Source: Anisodus tanguticus (Eukaryota > Streptophyta > Magnoliopsida > Solanales > Solanaceae). From it: DNA of 64,000 bases. Under the pieces are notes generated by a model that was not told the origin of the DNA, did not search any database, and saw only the letters and a program-made list of their open reading frames with translations. This document shows, piece by piece, positions 22,141 through 34,375 of this stretch. How positions within the stretch are numbered: the first letter of the stretch is position 1; each line of letters opens with the position of its first letter. The translations under genes were made by a program, and so were the position numbers. The stretch is taken from assembly GCA_034509755.1 (NCBI GenBank), contig CM067556.1, positions 14,841,501 to 14,905,500 of the forward strand. Direction: 5' to 3'.

Positions 22141-23780
22141 GATGAATATTGTCATCTTTATAATAACTTAAACTACCAAATAATATACAAATTTAAAGTG
22201 AAATGATAATAGAACATAATATGATTAGCTTTATCGCGGATCAAGCCAAACTCCCCTGTAATTATACTAAATTGACCAAATCATGGTGGAGGGATAATTT
22301 TAGTAGTAAACTTTGGATTTATGGTTATAAAAATAATAATAATAGTGATGATGAAAAATCTACCGTCAGTATGATGTTCCCAAATTTCAAATGTTCTTGC
22401 CCGTCTACTAATACAAGTCCATATATATATCCATGCCTTCCAAATATTAAAAATCTGTTTTTTTAGCTCCACGCAAGAAAGACAACAAGTCCAAAATTTC
22501 ACTGAAATATGCGTAATTCTCTCTGAGAAAAATATAAAAGGTAAAGATGGTAACGTAATGTTTAAGGTCTAATAAACAAATATATTACTTAATCAAACCC
22601 CTTTTCAAGGCACATTTTAAGACACAATTAGAGGGGAAATCGGAGTGATTCATGGCAGCTTGGCGCTTTGATTAGAATTGAAGGGTCGAAAATCTAAACT
22701 GCAATAGTTGAGGCCTTTGGAAGCCCCAAATGTCAAACTTATTTTATTCTTTATTGTGGTCAATGATGTAATTAGTTCAAAATCAAGGGGCTAAACTCAC
22801 TTTTTAATTTAAATTTTCTTTCTACGTCGGTAGCTTTTGTCTTCTAGTCATTGACTTGAAGAATATGTAAGAAAGCAAGTGAAACTCGTTAGCATCGCCT
22901 ATAGGCCTAGCCATGTTGTGTGCAGGTTCACGGTCTTCTCATGCACTAGCATCACGTGCCTTTGCCGAATTTCTGATTAATATCATTATCTTTGTAAAAA
23001 GCAAAAGCCATTATTTATCTAATAAACAGTTATTCTATTTATCAATTTGTCAAGAACTAACTTTGCTATGAGAGGTAAGCAATGATGAGTTCTTCTAAAC
23101 ATAGATAGGAAACGCCAATTTCTTTTTTATTTCATTAGTTCATGATTCACATACTTTGTCTTATCAAAATTAAATAAATATCAATCAACAACTTGATTTT
23201 ATGAAAAAATAATACAAATATTAAATTATATAATCTTACCATAATTACTTATTACCTACAATAATTATCACTTACATTATTAAAAATACTAGTAGATGAT
23301 AATGTCAAATGATTTTAGAAACAAGTATTGTCAAAGTCCACAAATCTTTTTATAAAGTAAGTACATGATTTGTGGTCAGTATATACTTCTAAAAGATGAT
23401 CATTATTTTTTTGACAATTTTTTGGGTATTCACTTAGGAAAGGATTTAAGCTATATATATGTACAGTTTTTACATTATCAGCATAACATATCATTTATTT
23501 TATGTTATCAATCATTGTTACTCCAATGATATTATTTCCTCCGTCTTAATTTATGTGATATATTTTTATTTGACACGTATTTTAAGAAATAAAGAAAGAT
23601 TTTTGAATTTTATGATCTAAAACAAGTTAAAGATATTTGTGTGGTTTAGATCATCGCGTAAAATATAAAATTTAAAGTTAAATTATTAACAAATAAGAAA
23701 ATATGTTATTTTTTTAAAATAGAATAAAAAGAAAAAATAAGTCATTCTTTTTTAAACATAGAAAATATTTAAGTCTGACT
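22141..23780. other. Intergenic stretch before RLP4
   Basis: AT-rich. 23537-23770 begins like a Stowaway MITE (cctccgtcttaatttatgtga) but lacks a clear right end. No gene supported. Confidence 0.35.
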
Positions 23781-23784
23781 TGAA

Positions 23785-23791
23785 TGTATAA
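23785..23791 (+). promoter_or_regulatory. Candidate TATA box of RLP4
   Basis: tgTATAAATaa about 220 bases before the start codon. If used, the leader would contain an upstream ATG at 23878 in another frame. Confidence 0.35.
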
Positions 23792-24007
23792 ATAATTTTT
23801 ACACACTATTAAGACATAAAACTCAACTCTTCAATGAAATAATTATAATCTAATAATTAGTTAAAAGTGAAAAAGAAATGAAGAGGGAAGCAATGAAAGT
23901 GAGTTATGATTCATTACACTATAAGCATACTGTCTTACCTGCAGTGAACGTCTCCCATTATCAGTCTAGGAGGGAAGAAGATACAAGATTTAAGTATTGT
24001 AGAAGAA

Positions 24008-27000
24008 ATGCAGAGATTCCGCATCTTTTTCTTGTTTATTTGCTTCTGCGTGGCTATTCAGCTTGTATGCTCTCGCCATGGTTAGCCCTTTTAACTTTAC
24101 TTATAACTGCTGTTCAATCCCCTGAATGGGTTGTGATTAGCTATATGAATCTTCTATATTCAGTCAACCCTACTTGGGTACTAGATTTATGCCGTTTAAG
24201 GCAACTTAAGGGATCTTTAAATGTCACGCATTACTGTTCTCTAATTGAGTAAAACTTTTTGTTGTTGCACACTTGCTCTTAGTTGGTTAAGGGTGGAGCT
24301 TAGCATGATTTTTCTGGTTATGGTTTGATGAATCAAAGGAAGAGCAAATAAGAGTAGACTCATAAATCTGCTGAACCTCTTTAGGTCTACTTTTTACTCG
24401 TTAACGATAAAATTTTAAGCGCATCAAATCAATGAAACATTAGTGAAAATAAACACTATTCTACCTCAAATATTCAAGCTGTTCTGCTTCCTCTCAAGTG
24501 TAAGAATTTGATAAACTTGTCAAGTACCTCCGGGACCACTTTTTTTTCAAGTGCATTCAAGCGGTGTAACATTAGTGAAAGTTAAAGTTAGTCTACTTCT
24601 GTTTTTTTTTATTGTACTTGCTTCCTCTTTAGTGTACCTGCTCTGACTTTTCTGGATTAATACTCGAAAACTTGCTTCTTGGCTTTTATTCATTAGCCTC
24701 CAAGTTGGTATTTTGTTCACTATACTGTTTATTCACCGCAGAGCCATATGTAATGCGAATAAGCTGTGGAGCTCGACATGATGCTCATACTGCCCCTACA
24801 AATACCCGCTGGTATAAGGATTTTGCATATACAGGAGGGATACCTATCAATGGTACGCGCCCAAGTTTCCCTTCGCCTCCACTCACTACGCTGCGGTATT
24901 TCCCTTTGTCGGAGGGACCTGAGAATTGTTACAATATCAAGAGAGTCCCCCGTGGCCACTATTCAGTGAGGATATTCTTTGGATTAGTTGCAGAACCAAG
25001 CTTTGATAATGAACCAATGTTTGATGTTTCTGTTGAAGGCACCTTGGTTTATACTTTGCCATCTGGTTGGAGCAATCATGACAATGAACGAGCATTTCTT
25101 GAAACACTTATTTTTCTTGATGATGGTACTGCTTTTCTTTGCTTCCACAGCACGGGTCATGGAGATCCAGCTATACTTTCAATTGAAATTCTCCAAGTAG
25201 ATGACAGAGCATACTATTTTGGTCCTGACTTTGGTAAAGGGACAATTATTAGAACTGTCAAAAGATTCAGCTGTGGTGCTAAGGATTCAAAGTTTGATGT
25301 GGACTACAATGGTGATCATTGGGGTGGTGATCGGTTTTGGAATTCAATCACGACTTTTGGCCAGAATTCTGATCGCGCCATATCTTCCAAAAACAGTACA
25401 ATGTCAACTTCCAAAGCACCAAACTTCTATCCCGGATCTATTTATCAAACTGCTCTTATGAGCACTGACAATGAGCCAGAATTAACATACACTATGGATG
25501 TCGATCCCAATAAAAGGTACTCTGTTTGGTTACACTTTGCGGAAATTGATCCTTCAATTACATCTGCGGGACAGAGGGTCATGGCCATTTCGATCAATGG
25601 TGACACAGTATTTCCAGATGTTGACATTGTGAAGATGGCTGGGGGTACTAACAGTGCTCTTGTGCTGAACACAACAGTTGCAGTCAGTGGCAGGACCTTG
25701 ACAATCACATTGCATCCAAAAAAAGGAACTCATGCCATAATTAATGCTATTGAAATTTTTGAGGTTATCATAGCTGAATCTAAAACGTTACTTGACGAAG
25801 GTACATAAGTTAAAAAATTTCCACTAACATTTCTTGGATGCTTGCTTAGAGTTTAAAGTAGGAAAAAAGATGGTAGTCAAAAGTTTGTACAAGTTTTACG
25901 CATGGGATAGCTTTCTCGCTTTATTATGCTACAAAAAGTGGTCAAAAGTAGTATTGTATTCTTTTTTTGACTAATGGGTCCAACTTGTGCCATTATCATT
26001 CTACTGCTCTGATTATGGAAGATTGGAAGTTATCTGAACGATTATTGATACAATGTTATCCTTCTTTACTTCTGCAGTCAGGGGTTTGCAGTCGCTAAAG
26101 AATGCACTTGGACTTCCCCTTCGTCTTGGATGGAATGGTGATCCTTGTGTGCCCCAACAACATCCCTGGAGTGGAGCAGATTGTCAATTTGACAAAACTA
26201 GTAATAAATGGGTCATCGATGGGATGTAAGTCGTTGAGCTTGCTCTTAGATACAGAAGTTTCTATCTATATGTATGTTTGTGTAGTTAGCATGTGGTGTA
26301 TGAATGGCCATATTCAAATATCACTTACCTACACCCATGTATTTTGCTTGTATTCTTCAGTCAAGTTCCCCACCTCAATCTATAGGTTTTGGTTGAGAAG
26401 TTTGTGGACAATTTGGTCTCCACCGTGTGTGAATTTTCTGATTAACGCAGTCATGAATCAACCTAAGATAAATAGCCTTGCCCCCCTCCCAAAGGAAAAC
26501 GAAAAAAAGTGGGCAGATTTAAAATCACTTTGCTCAATTAGAGAACTTTGCAGATGTAGAAAATCTTCATCCTATAAACATATGCTCGCGCACACATACT
26601 CAAACACTCATTTTTTTATATTCTTTCCTTAAGTTCCACACCTCAATCTAACATGGCTCTGGTGGCAAGTTGTTGATTAACTTGGCTTTCTCTGCTTTGT
26701 GTTTTTCACTAATTAACACTGTTCATTACACATAAAGTAGGGAACGCCAAGTTGAGTGTGAAAGGGAAATGCGGCAATGAGGTGGAATATTGATGTGAAG
26801 AGCAAAGGAAAAGGACTAGGGGAAGGTCAGGAAGGAGGCTGTGAAAGGGGAAGGTGAGAAAGATTGGTGGCAGTGGCCAGAAAGGGGAGTTGCGGCAATG
26901 AGGGAAGGATTGGGTTTATGAAAGAAGCGAATGAAGAAGAGGAAGAGGATTGGGCTGATTGGTTGTGGAGATGAAGGGTGTATTCTCTAGCTTGACCAGA

Positions 27001-30000
27001 AAGCCCATGTGGAATTTTAGAAGAGGGTTGCAGTGAATTAGTCAGGAACTTCTGGTTTACTCTTGATTTAGACAATCTAGTGGTAACTGGGCATAATATT
27101 AGTTACTCCACTGCCAAAGTAACCATCCCCATCTCCCATCATGGTAAAAAATTGTTATTTGAGTATCAAATTAGGTTTATCTATTGGGTCTTACATTTGA
27201 ACTTTATTATGTGATATAGTGATAGTTGAAAGCTCTTTACTGTACCTTTTTAATTTTACAATTTTGCCTGTTACTAAATGAAGTCAACTCAGACCACCTA
27301 AAGGTTGGAGGTAGTGTTTGTCTGTTAAACCATCAATCCAACTTCTCATATTTCTTATATTTCTTGATTAGGAGTAGGGATGGGTTGCTTTGTACTTTTT
27401 TGTTTGTGAAGTAATGGATTTTATCGAGAAGCATCCAGAAGATGCAGAGAAGTGCAAATGGTGATCAGAGTACAAAAAGATGATTAGCTACTGTACAATT
27501 ACACTTTAACTCCTAAACAAGAAAATCCATAATTGATCTAATTTATTTCCATCGTCAGCTTACACCAACAAAAATATTACTTTAGCATGTATCTAGCCTT
27601 GAGAGAGTGGCTGGGAGTTGAACAGTGAACGGTGGCTGTGTTTTGTCGAATGTTATATCATGCTTTCACAGTGAACAGTCCAGTATCACTACTGCCGCAC
27701 CTCATCATGTCTTTTCTCTGAGAGATTATTGTCGCTTGTTCCAGCTTGGTCATCATTCCATTAAGCTACTCAGTTCCCAGTCTTGGCAATTACTCCTAAA
27801 TACAGTATTCAATAATTACCGTCTCTACAAAATGGGAATAATTCAATGGCCTCCTCTTTTAATGGGCTGCTTCCAACCCACTTATCATGCAAAACACTGC
27901 TATTTTCACCATTCCCACTTCAAAGTAGACATTTGAATTGATCTCCTCCCGCAGCTCACTGATATACTTCCAGGGTCCTACCAATATGGAGATTAAGCTA
28001 TCTTAGTGCACCAGTGACTGTTCACCTTATTTAGGTATGATCATGCTCCTCCCGCAGCTCACTGATTAACTTCTTACCTTTATAATTGGCCAGTTCTTTA
28101 AAAAAGTGAGATAAAGTGTTTGGTCCCACTATGACAGTATACTCAGGTATTTTGTTATCAAGATGCCTTTCCTGTTTGATGTCCTCATTCTTCAAAATCT
28201 GCATGTTAGCATGCCTACACTTTCATATTGCGTGGTTTTTTCTTGCAAGCTTTGTGTAACGACTTTAGAGGAGCCACATATTTGTCGCAGTTAAATCCTG
28301 TTATTAGAATAGCAAAACATGGTCTCCATTTCTTCTGTTCTAATGCATAGTCTCTATAAGCTGGTTCATAGTAACTGTATTTTTCTGAAAATGTGTATTA
28401 GCTTTGTTGCTGTTTACTAGATAACATGTTACCTCTTCTGATATAACTGCTTCTGTCTGCAAATCTCCCCTTTTATCTTTTCACTCTTCAGTACTGGTTT
28501 TTGTCCAAATTTTATCATTTTCCTACCATCTATATTGCTTTTCTTGACACTATATGAATGCTTTGAATTTACTTTGTATAATCATCTTTAACTCTCTTTT
28601 TTCCAACTGGTTTACTTGTAAGGTCAGTGGCTTGGACAACCAAGGTTTAAGAGGCTTCTTACCAAATGAAATTTCTCGATTACGTCATCTTCAGAGCATG
28701 TAAGTTAGGAACACAGCTTGCAAATGCTCTTTATTTTGGGGAATATGTGTTGCCAAAGGCAAATACACGTTAAGAAGCAATACATGACACTTCCCAAAAC
28801 TTCTTTTGGCACCACACCCTTTTCAAATCTTCTAAGCACCTCTTTTCTTAATGCTCCATTCTTGTATGTGTTAGTGGAAACAACCATTTCTAAATGTGAT
28901 CTACTTTGACCATGCTTTCCTTGTGTGCTTTTTTACAGAAATCTAAGTGGGAACAGCATTCATGGACCTATTCCCACGGCATTGGGAATGGTAACTATTC
29001 TGGAGACATTGTGAGTAAAGCTTTCATAGATTTCATGTGCTTTTCAGAATTAGTTTCTTTTTTTTTATTATTCTGCCAGAGTAATGGATAATCAAATTTG
29101 AAATTAAGCGGTTTCTTTACTCTACCATTTTGAGGATTGTTGAGTCATACAATTGTCCTCTTTCAGTTAATATCATAGTCCACTCTTCTTAAAATGGTGT
29201 TGGTTTTTGCGCTGCAGTATGGGTATTCATTAGGAAAGAGCTTTAAGATTAGGTTGGAATAAGGATTAAGAGATGATATCTTGTTTTCTCTCTGCTAATG
29301 ATGATACAAAGGGAAGACTGTTGATTTTAATAATTTTCTGGATCATGAAATACAAGTCATATTGCCCCATCCTTGGTATCTTTATGCTAGTATAGATACT
29401 GTTGACTGATCTTTGAAATTTGGATGTCTTTATGTTTTAGTTGAAATTCATAGACCTAAATAGGGTAGGACAATTTCTAAAGGGTAAGAGGATTATGCTC
29501 ATCATTCTGCGAAACAAAAGACTTCCTTACGGGTACAACTCTTATTTTAGCCAAGTGAAAAGAATGTTATATGTGTCGTGTATTAGAACAAACACTATTA
29601 CCTTAGTTGAATTAAAGTGCTTCTCCGATTGCTCTAGACATCTCTTTCAACTAGAAATGATACAAGATCATCTCGTTCCATATTTTAGCAAAATAGTGAA
29701 GGATATTCCACTAGTAAGTGGTAACAAAAAAAGGGGTGGATCTTACCTGGTGAGTGTCTAACAAAGATTTGCACTACAGGGATCTCTCATACAATTTCTT
29801 CAATGGATCGATTCCTGAAAGCCTTGGGCAATTGACCTCATTACGGACGCTGTAAGATACTTCAACTTTTGATCAGTTGGAGACAAAAGAATGATAGAAC
29901 TATTTTTTTTATTGTTTCGATAAAGAGAATTAAATTACTGTTTTGTTACAGGAATCTTAATGGTAACTCGCTCTCTGGAAGGATTCCTGCTGCATTAGGT

Positions 30001-31339
30001 GGAAGGCTCTTGCACAGAGCTAGCTTCAAGTATGTTTCCTATAATCATCATATTATTTGGCGTAGGGCTTGTTCTTGGTGAAGCATCCTTTTAATGTTCT
30101 ATCACATAGAGCATATAAAGGTGTTTGCTTCTACGAAGGGAAAATGACTAAAATGACGCGTATACTATAACGAGATTTGCAGTAACGCACTCATACTTTG
30201 CAGAGGTCCTATTACCCCCTGAATATATTTTTAGAGCATTTCTTTGACATTTATCTGCGAAACTCGAACCAAAATCCACCTCGACACAAGCCAAGACTCG
30301 ATTATGGAAGAACATAGTGATACGCGAGATTAAATTCCAAGAGAATCAATTGATTTCTCCATAAAAAAATTTAAGAGTGAAGGAGAGGGTTTCAATTTTG
30401 TGTTGTTCGAAAAGTGAAATGACCGGTCTCCTTTGTCTTTTGGCCTTTTGTTCAAAGCATGTTTGGTTTGTTATCCAGCTCACCCGATAAATGCCAAAGA
30501 AATTCCTTAAAAATATATCCAGGAGGGACCCCCATAAAGTATGAGTTTGTTACTGCAAATCCGGCCATAGTTTAGGCGCTATTTTAGCCATTTTCCCTTC
30601 TATGAATCTCTTGTAGTTTCTCTTAGTTTCCGATTTTGTGGTGCCAAGTAATTATACTGCTTAGCATGATGATTCCTTATGCCTTAAGAACATTGCTGTG
30701 CTTAGGAGTTGTCTGGCCATCTTCCAGCAGTGGTTATCATGATTATGCTATCTTAACTTATAAGAGGTTCATGGGCGTGTATAACGATGTGGTCAAATTA
30801 GAAGGTTGCAAATTTCTGGCATGTTGTTTCTATAATTTACAACGAAAAAATACTTACAGTGGATGGTTCCAGTTTCACTGATAATGCAGGCCTTTGTGGT
30901 ATTCCGGGATTGCCAACATGCGGAACACATCTTACTGTTGGAGCAAAAATTGGAATCGGTTTAGGGGCGTGTGTGGCTGTCCTGCTTATTGCTACCTGCA
31001 TGACATGCTGGTGGAAGAAACAGCAGAATATCCTCCGAGCTCAAAGAATTGCTGGTAAGATTCTCATTTCAAACGTTTGTCAACTCTAGATTGGTTATAT
31101 ACACTCTTTAACCCTCAATCAATTAATGCCATCATCAAGTCTATTTTTGTCTTCTAAATTATTCATGCTTATGGATGGATTATTCCGTTCTTAAATGGTT
31201 TTTCCATTTTTATCCAGCGAGAGATGCTCCTTATGCAAAGTCAAGGACCCAATTCAATCGAGATGTACAAATGTCAAGAAGCTTTAGTCACGAACATACT
31301 CGAACAGCTGCTGAGAATGGACCGACCTTGCTTACCTGA
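24008..31339 (+). CDS. RLP4: RLP4-type receptor-like protein (malectin-like + LRR, no kinase), 9 exons
   Basis: Exons: 24008-24080, 24742-25800, 26078-26225, 28628-28699, 28939-29010, 29780-29851, 29952-30029, 30873-31054, 31218-31339; GT/AG borders; 1878 nt, 625 aa. Residues 1-22 form a signal peptide (MQRFRIFFLFICFCVAIQLV). About 25-378 is the malectin-like domain (EPYVMRISCGAR, FAYTGG, LRYFPLSEGPENCYN, GHYSVRIFFGLV, GDHWGGDRFWNS, YSVWLHFAEID). A W-N-G-D-P-C-V cap leads into LRRs, three encoded by 72-nt exons. About 551-572 is a membrane span, followed by a 53-residue tail without kinase. It matches Arabidopsis RLP4 in layout throughout; RLP4 is a plasma-membrane protein linked to wall sensing at cell edges. 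The last intron-7 acceptor (30871-30872) was chosen because the upstream AG at 30858-30859 would break the frame. Appears intact; introns 3 and 7 are enlarged. Confidence 0.95.
30138..30597. mobile_element. Mutator-like MITE in RLP4 intron 7
   Basis: 460 bp with inverted ends of about 90 bp: GGGAAAATGACTAAAATGACG... on the left, and ...CGCTATTTTAGCCATTTTCCC on the right. Flanked by ttctacgaa (30129-30137) and ttctatgaa (30598-30606), a 9-bp target duplication with one change. Long inverted ends plus 9-bp duplication are diagnostic of Mutator-like elements. Non-coding, so non-autonomous. Confidence 0.85.
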
Positions 31340-32025
31340 TTGGTTAGTAACAAAATTTCCAGTTTCAATGCTACCAACGATTGTTTTTTTGTCTGGAAGA
31401 TGTATATTGGGCATAGAAGCTTTTAGTTCAAATGGTGTTGCATACGATGTATCTTATCATTAGAAAATCCTGGAGGAATAGAAAGAACATTGTATATTAC
31501 GCGCACTCTTTTTGTTAGCTTTGATTAAATCGACACCCTGTGCCAAATAACTGTTAATTGATAAATGGAATGTGAAGAAGTTTTTCTAGTCCCAGATTTT
31601 CTTCTTCTTCAGATTTTGTTGTTGCCTTTTCATTTGAATTAACTGGCTATTCATTGCTTATTTACCAAGTTAACCTGTTCTAAGGGCAAGCGTTTAATCT
31701 AAATTCAACTATCAGGTCAAAGCTACTGGAAAAAAAAAAAGGACCAAAGATAACGTCTCCCTGTGTTGAGACAAAGTTATACTCCTTGTGTCCAAATGCA
31801 TATAACAGTTCTTTTACATTTTGAAATGTCCCATAAGTTTAATACCGTTTTATTTACCGAAAGATCTCACAGTTTCCAGTAATTTAAATAGATTATACAA
31901 TTCATGTTTTAAACTTTGATGTGATAGGAAGGTTGATCAGTTTGAGGAGTCAAATAACTCTTTCTTTGACTATGATTTTATCCAACTCTTTTCATAGATT
32001 GTGAATTATTAATTATGTAGAGTTA
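31340..32025. other. RLP4 3' region and intergenic DNA
   Basis: No gene. 31777-31800 resembles a Stowaway left end (tactccttgtgtccaaatg) without a clear partner. Confidence 0.35.
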
Positions 32026-33053
32026 GTGGTCGTTTGGTAGGGTGTATAAGAATAATGTTGAATAGTGTGTATTAGTAATGCTGAAGGAGAGCCTTGGAGT
32101 AACTGGTAAAGTTGTTGTCATGTAACCATGAGGTCATGTGTTCCAGCCGTGTAAACAACCTTTGGATCCCGCGCATAGCGGAAGCTTAGTGCAGCGGGTT
32201 TTCCTTTAGGGTGTATAGTAATGCTGACATTAGTTATACGGAGATTATTTTTTATCCATTTTTTTAATTAATGTATTTAAGCATTGTATAATTTCTAAAA
32301 AAATATTTCTTTACAAAAACACCCTCACATTTTTTAGCTGTGTGCACTATTGTTATTTCTTATTCATACGAAACGTATGATACAGACTATGGGGGTCGGT
32401 AATTCCATTCAGTTAAATTTGGAGCTAATATCAAGGATGAAAATCACTCAGAATAAGACAAGTTTAGGAGCAAAAAAAACTAAATGAAAATAAACAAAAA
32501 TGAAAAACGTTTTTTTTTAATGAAAATGATCAAAGCATTATATTAATTAAAAACATGTGGCGTAATAAACTGAAGCAATGAAGCAATGAAGAAACCCATG
32601 AAGATATGGCATTATATTAACTGAAGCAATGAAGAAACCCGTTGCACTGTTAAATTACAAAATCATCAATAAGATAGATTTTTAAAAAATTATTGGGATA
32701 ATATTCTAATAAAAATTGAAATGGAATTTAATAAACTCAGAGATCACATACACGAAAAAAATTCAACGCCATGATAATTACCAAATTAAAGCATATGCAG
32801 CATTTTGTATATAATGATTAATCAGTTTATTAGTTAAATTAGGGGTAATTGTGTCCTTAATCAAGCTAATGCATGCATTAAAATCCATTGCATTACTAAT
32901 ACCATGGTTTGTTATGTATTAGTAATGCATAGGATAATAACAAATAGGGTGTCATTAGTTATACATAGGATGAAAAAGTGTACTAGTCAAGTATTGGTAA
33001 TACACAAAATCAATGCATGCATTATTCTCTCTAATACACTCTACCAAATGACA
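32026..33053. mobile_element. MITE with GTTTGGTAG ends, interrupted by a SINE
   Basis: Left end ggtcgtttggtagggtgtat and right end atacactctaccaaatgac are inverted copies with three mismatches. Interior AT-rich, non-coding, with internal copies of 'gtattagtaatgc'. A SINE (32085-32210) is inserted in its left part. Confidence 0.7.
32085..32210 (+). mobile_element. tRNA-derived SINE, internally shortened, with 17-18-bp TSD
   Basis: Begins with the Solanaceae SINE head 'agccttggagtaactggtaa' (A-box region) and 'aggtcatgtgttccagcc' (degenerate B box), and ends with 'gatcccgcgcatagcgg', 'agcttagtgcagcggg'. The middle of the usual element is missing. Target duplication: gtgtattagtaatgctga (32067-32084) and gtgtatagtaatgctga (32211-32227). 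Confidence 0.8.
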
Positions 33054-33384
33054 CATATAGTACTTTTTATGTAGTTTTTAAATATATAAATTTTATTATA
33101 AAATACTCAAAAATTCTATATTTAAAATTGAGTCAAAAACAAAGTTTTGACTCCCAAAAATGGTCAACTCGTATAAATTCGGATGAAGGAAGTAACTTTT
33201 TAGCTTTTCTTTTTAATATTTTTTTAAAGAAAATTAACATCATTTTTTTTTGTTTAGTCAAATAACATAATCTAAATAATCTTAAATGAAACAGATAAAG
33301 TAGTAGTAGTACTATAAAAATTAAGACGTCAATAGTTATTCGATAAATACGTTAACATGAAAATGTACTACCCAAGAGGGAGTT
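33054..33384. other. Intergenic AT-rich stretch
   Basis: Contains a probable degenerate Stowaway (about 33060-33195, right end ggatgaaggaagta). No gene. Confidence 0.35.
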
Positions 33385-33389
33385 GTTAC

Positions 33390-34029
33390 TGAATGAATTA
33401 ATCACTTAATTATTTTCATTAATGGAGATGTCTATATATACAATATACAATCTCTAAATATGAAAAATCATATTTTACTATAATACTAATATTCTAATTG
33501 CACTTGTACAAGAATTCTACATTATGGTAAGTAACCTAAATATACAAAATTTGTTGGTTCGTCTGTGATATACACGGTACTGTTTCTATCACACTCCCGT
33601 AGTCATAGGGGCGGTTGTCGTACGCTGAGACTGTCCCTAAAATCTTCAAACAGAACCAAGGGAAGACCCTTAGTAAAGATGTCAGCAATTTGATACCTTG
33701 AATGGACATGCAAGACACGTACTTGTCCACGAGCTACCTTTTCGTGAACAAAGTGAATATCCATTTCAATATTTTTTGTGCGCTGATGGACCGAATTCCC
33801 AGATAGATAGACGGCACTAACATTATCACAGTAGACAAGTACGTGTATATTCATTAATGAAGAGGTCTATACATACAATATAAAATATCTAAATATGAAA
33901 AATCATATTCTTACTATATTACTAATATTCTAATTACACTTGTACAAAAATTCTATAAACTATGGTAAGTAACTTAAATATACACAATTTGTTGGTTTGT
34001 CCGTGATATACACAGTACGGTTTCTATCG
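33390..34029 (-). mobile_element. E4: internally deleted copia element with target duplication GTTAC
   Basis: Left LTR 33390-33591, right LTR about 33850-34029 (truncated at its inner end). Only about 250 bases of interior remain: the purine tract (ctacgggagtg on minus) and the RNase H end. The outer flanks are gttac at 33385-33389 and at 34030-34034. The outer right end reads ..ctatcg where the inner copy has ..ctatca, a point change of the terminal CA. LTR start TGATAGAA as in E3. Confidence 0.85.
33603..33848 (-). pseudogene. E4 RNase H fragment
   Basis: 82 codons still open: LVYCDNVSAVYLSGNSVHQR, TKNIEMDIHFVHEKVARG, then RYQIADIFTKGLP. This is the C-terminal end of copia RNase H, very close to that of E3 (14341-14460) but without E3's premature stop. 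Confidence 0.88.
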
Positions 34030-34375
34030 GTTACGAACTAGGTTAATTTAGTTCCAGTCAGTAGGGTGTTCTTGAATTTACCGGCTCTGTTTTGCATAGA
34101 CAAGACTTTGTCCTCTTCTTGCTAATTATAAACAAAAGTTGGGAGTAAATTCCCTAAAAAAGAAATTGCCTATAAATGTCACTTTTGTTTCTTTTAGAAT
34201 TAATTTTTTTTCTATTCACTCATGATGGTCTGATCGATCCAATCATGATATTGAAGGAGGGGACTATCATTTCAACAATCACTATTTTTCTCAAAATATA
34301 CTAAACACACAAAATCTTCATTTTTTCCTAGTTGTCATGTCATGTCACAGAATATTCTATTTTCTTAATAATAAA

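Noticed and set aside
23878..24252. 124-codon open frame over RLP4 exon 1
   Set aside because: The RLP4 signal peptide is in another frame with correct splicing; this frame is at most an upstream ORF.
26102..26632. 176-codon open frame
   Set aside because: Its first third is RLP4 exon 3 in a wrong frame and the remainder is intron 3.
27625..27936. 103-codon open frame in RLP4 intron 3
   Set aside because: Lies wholly in the intron, no recognisable protein features.
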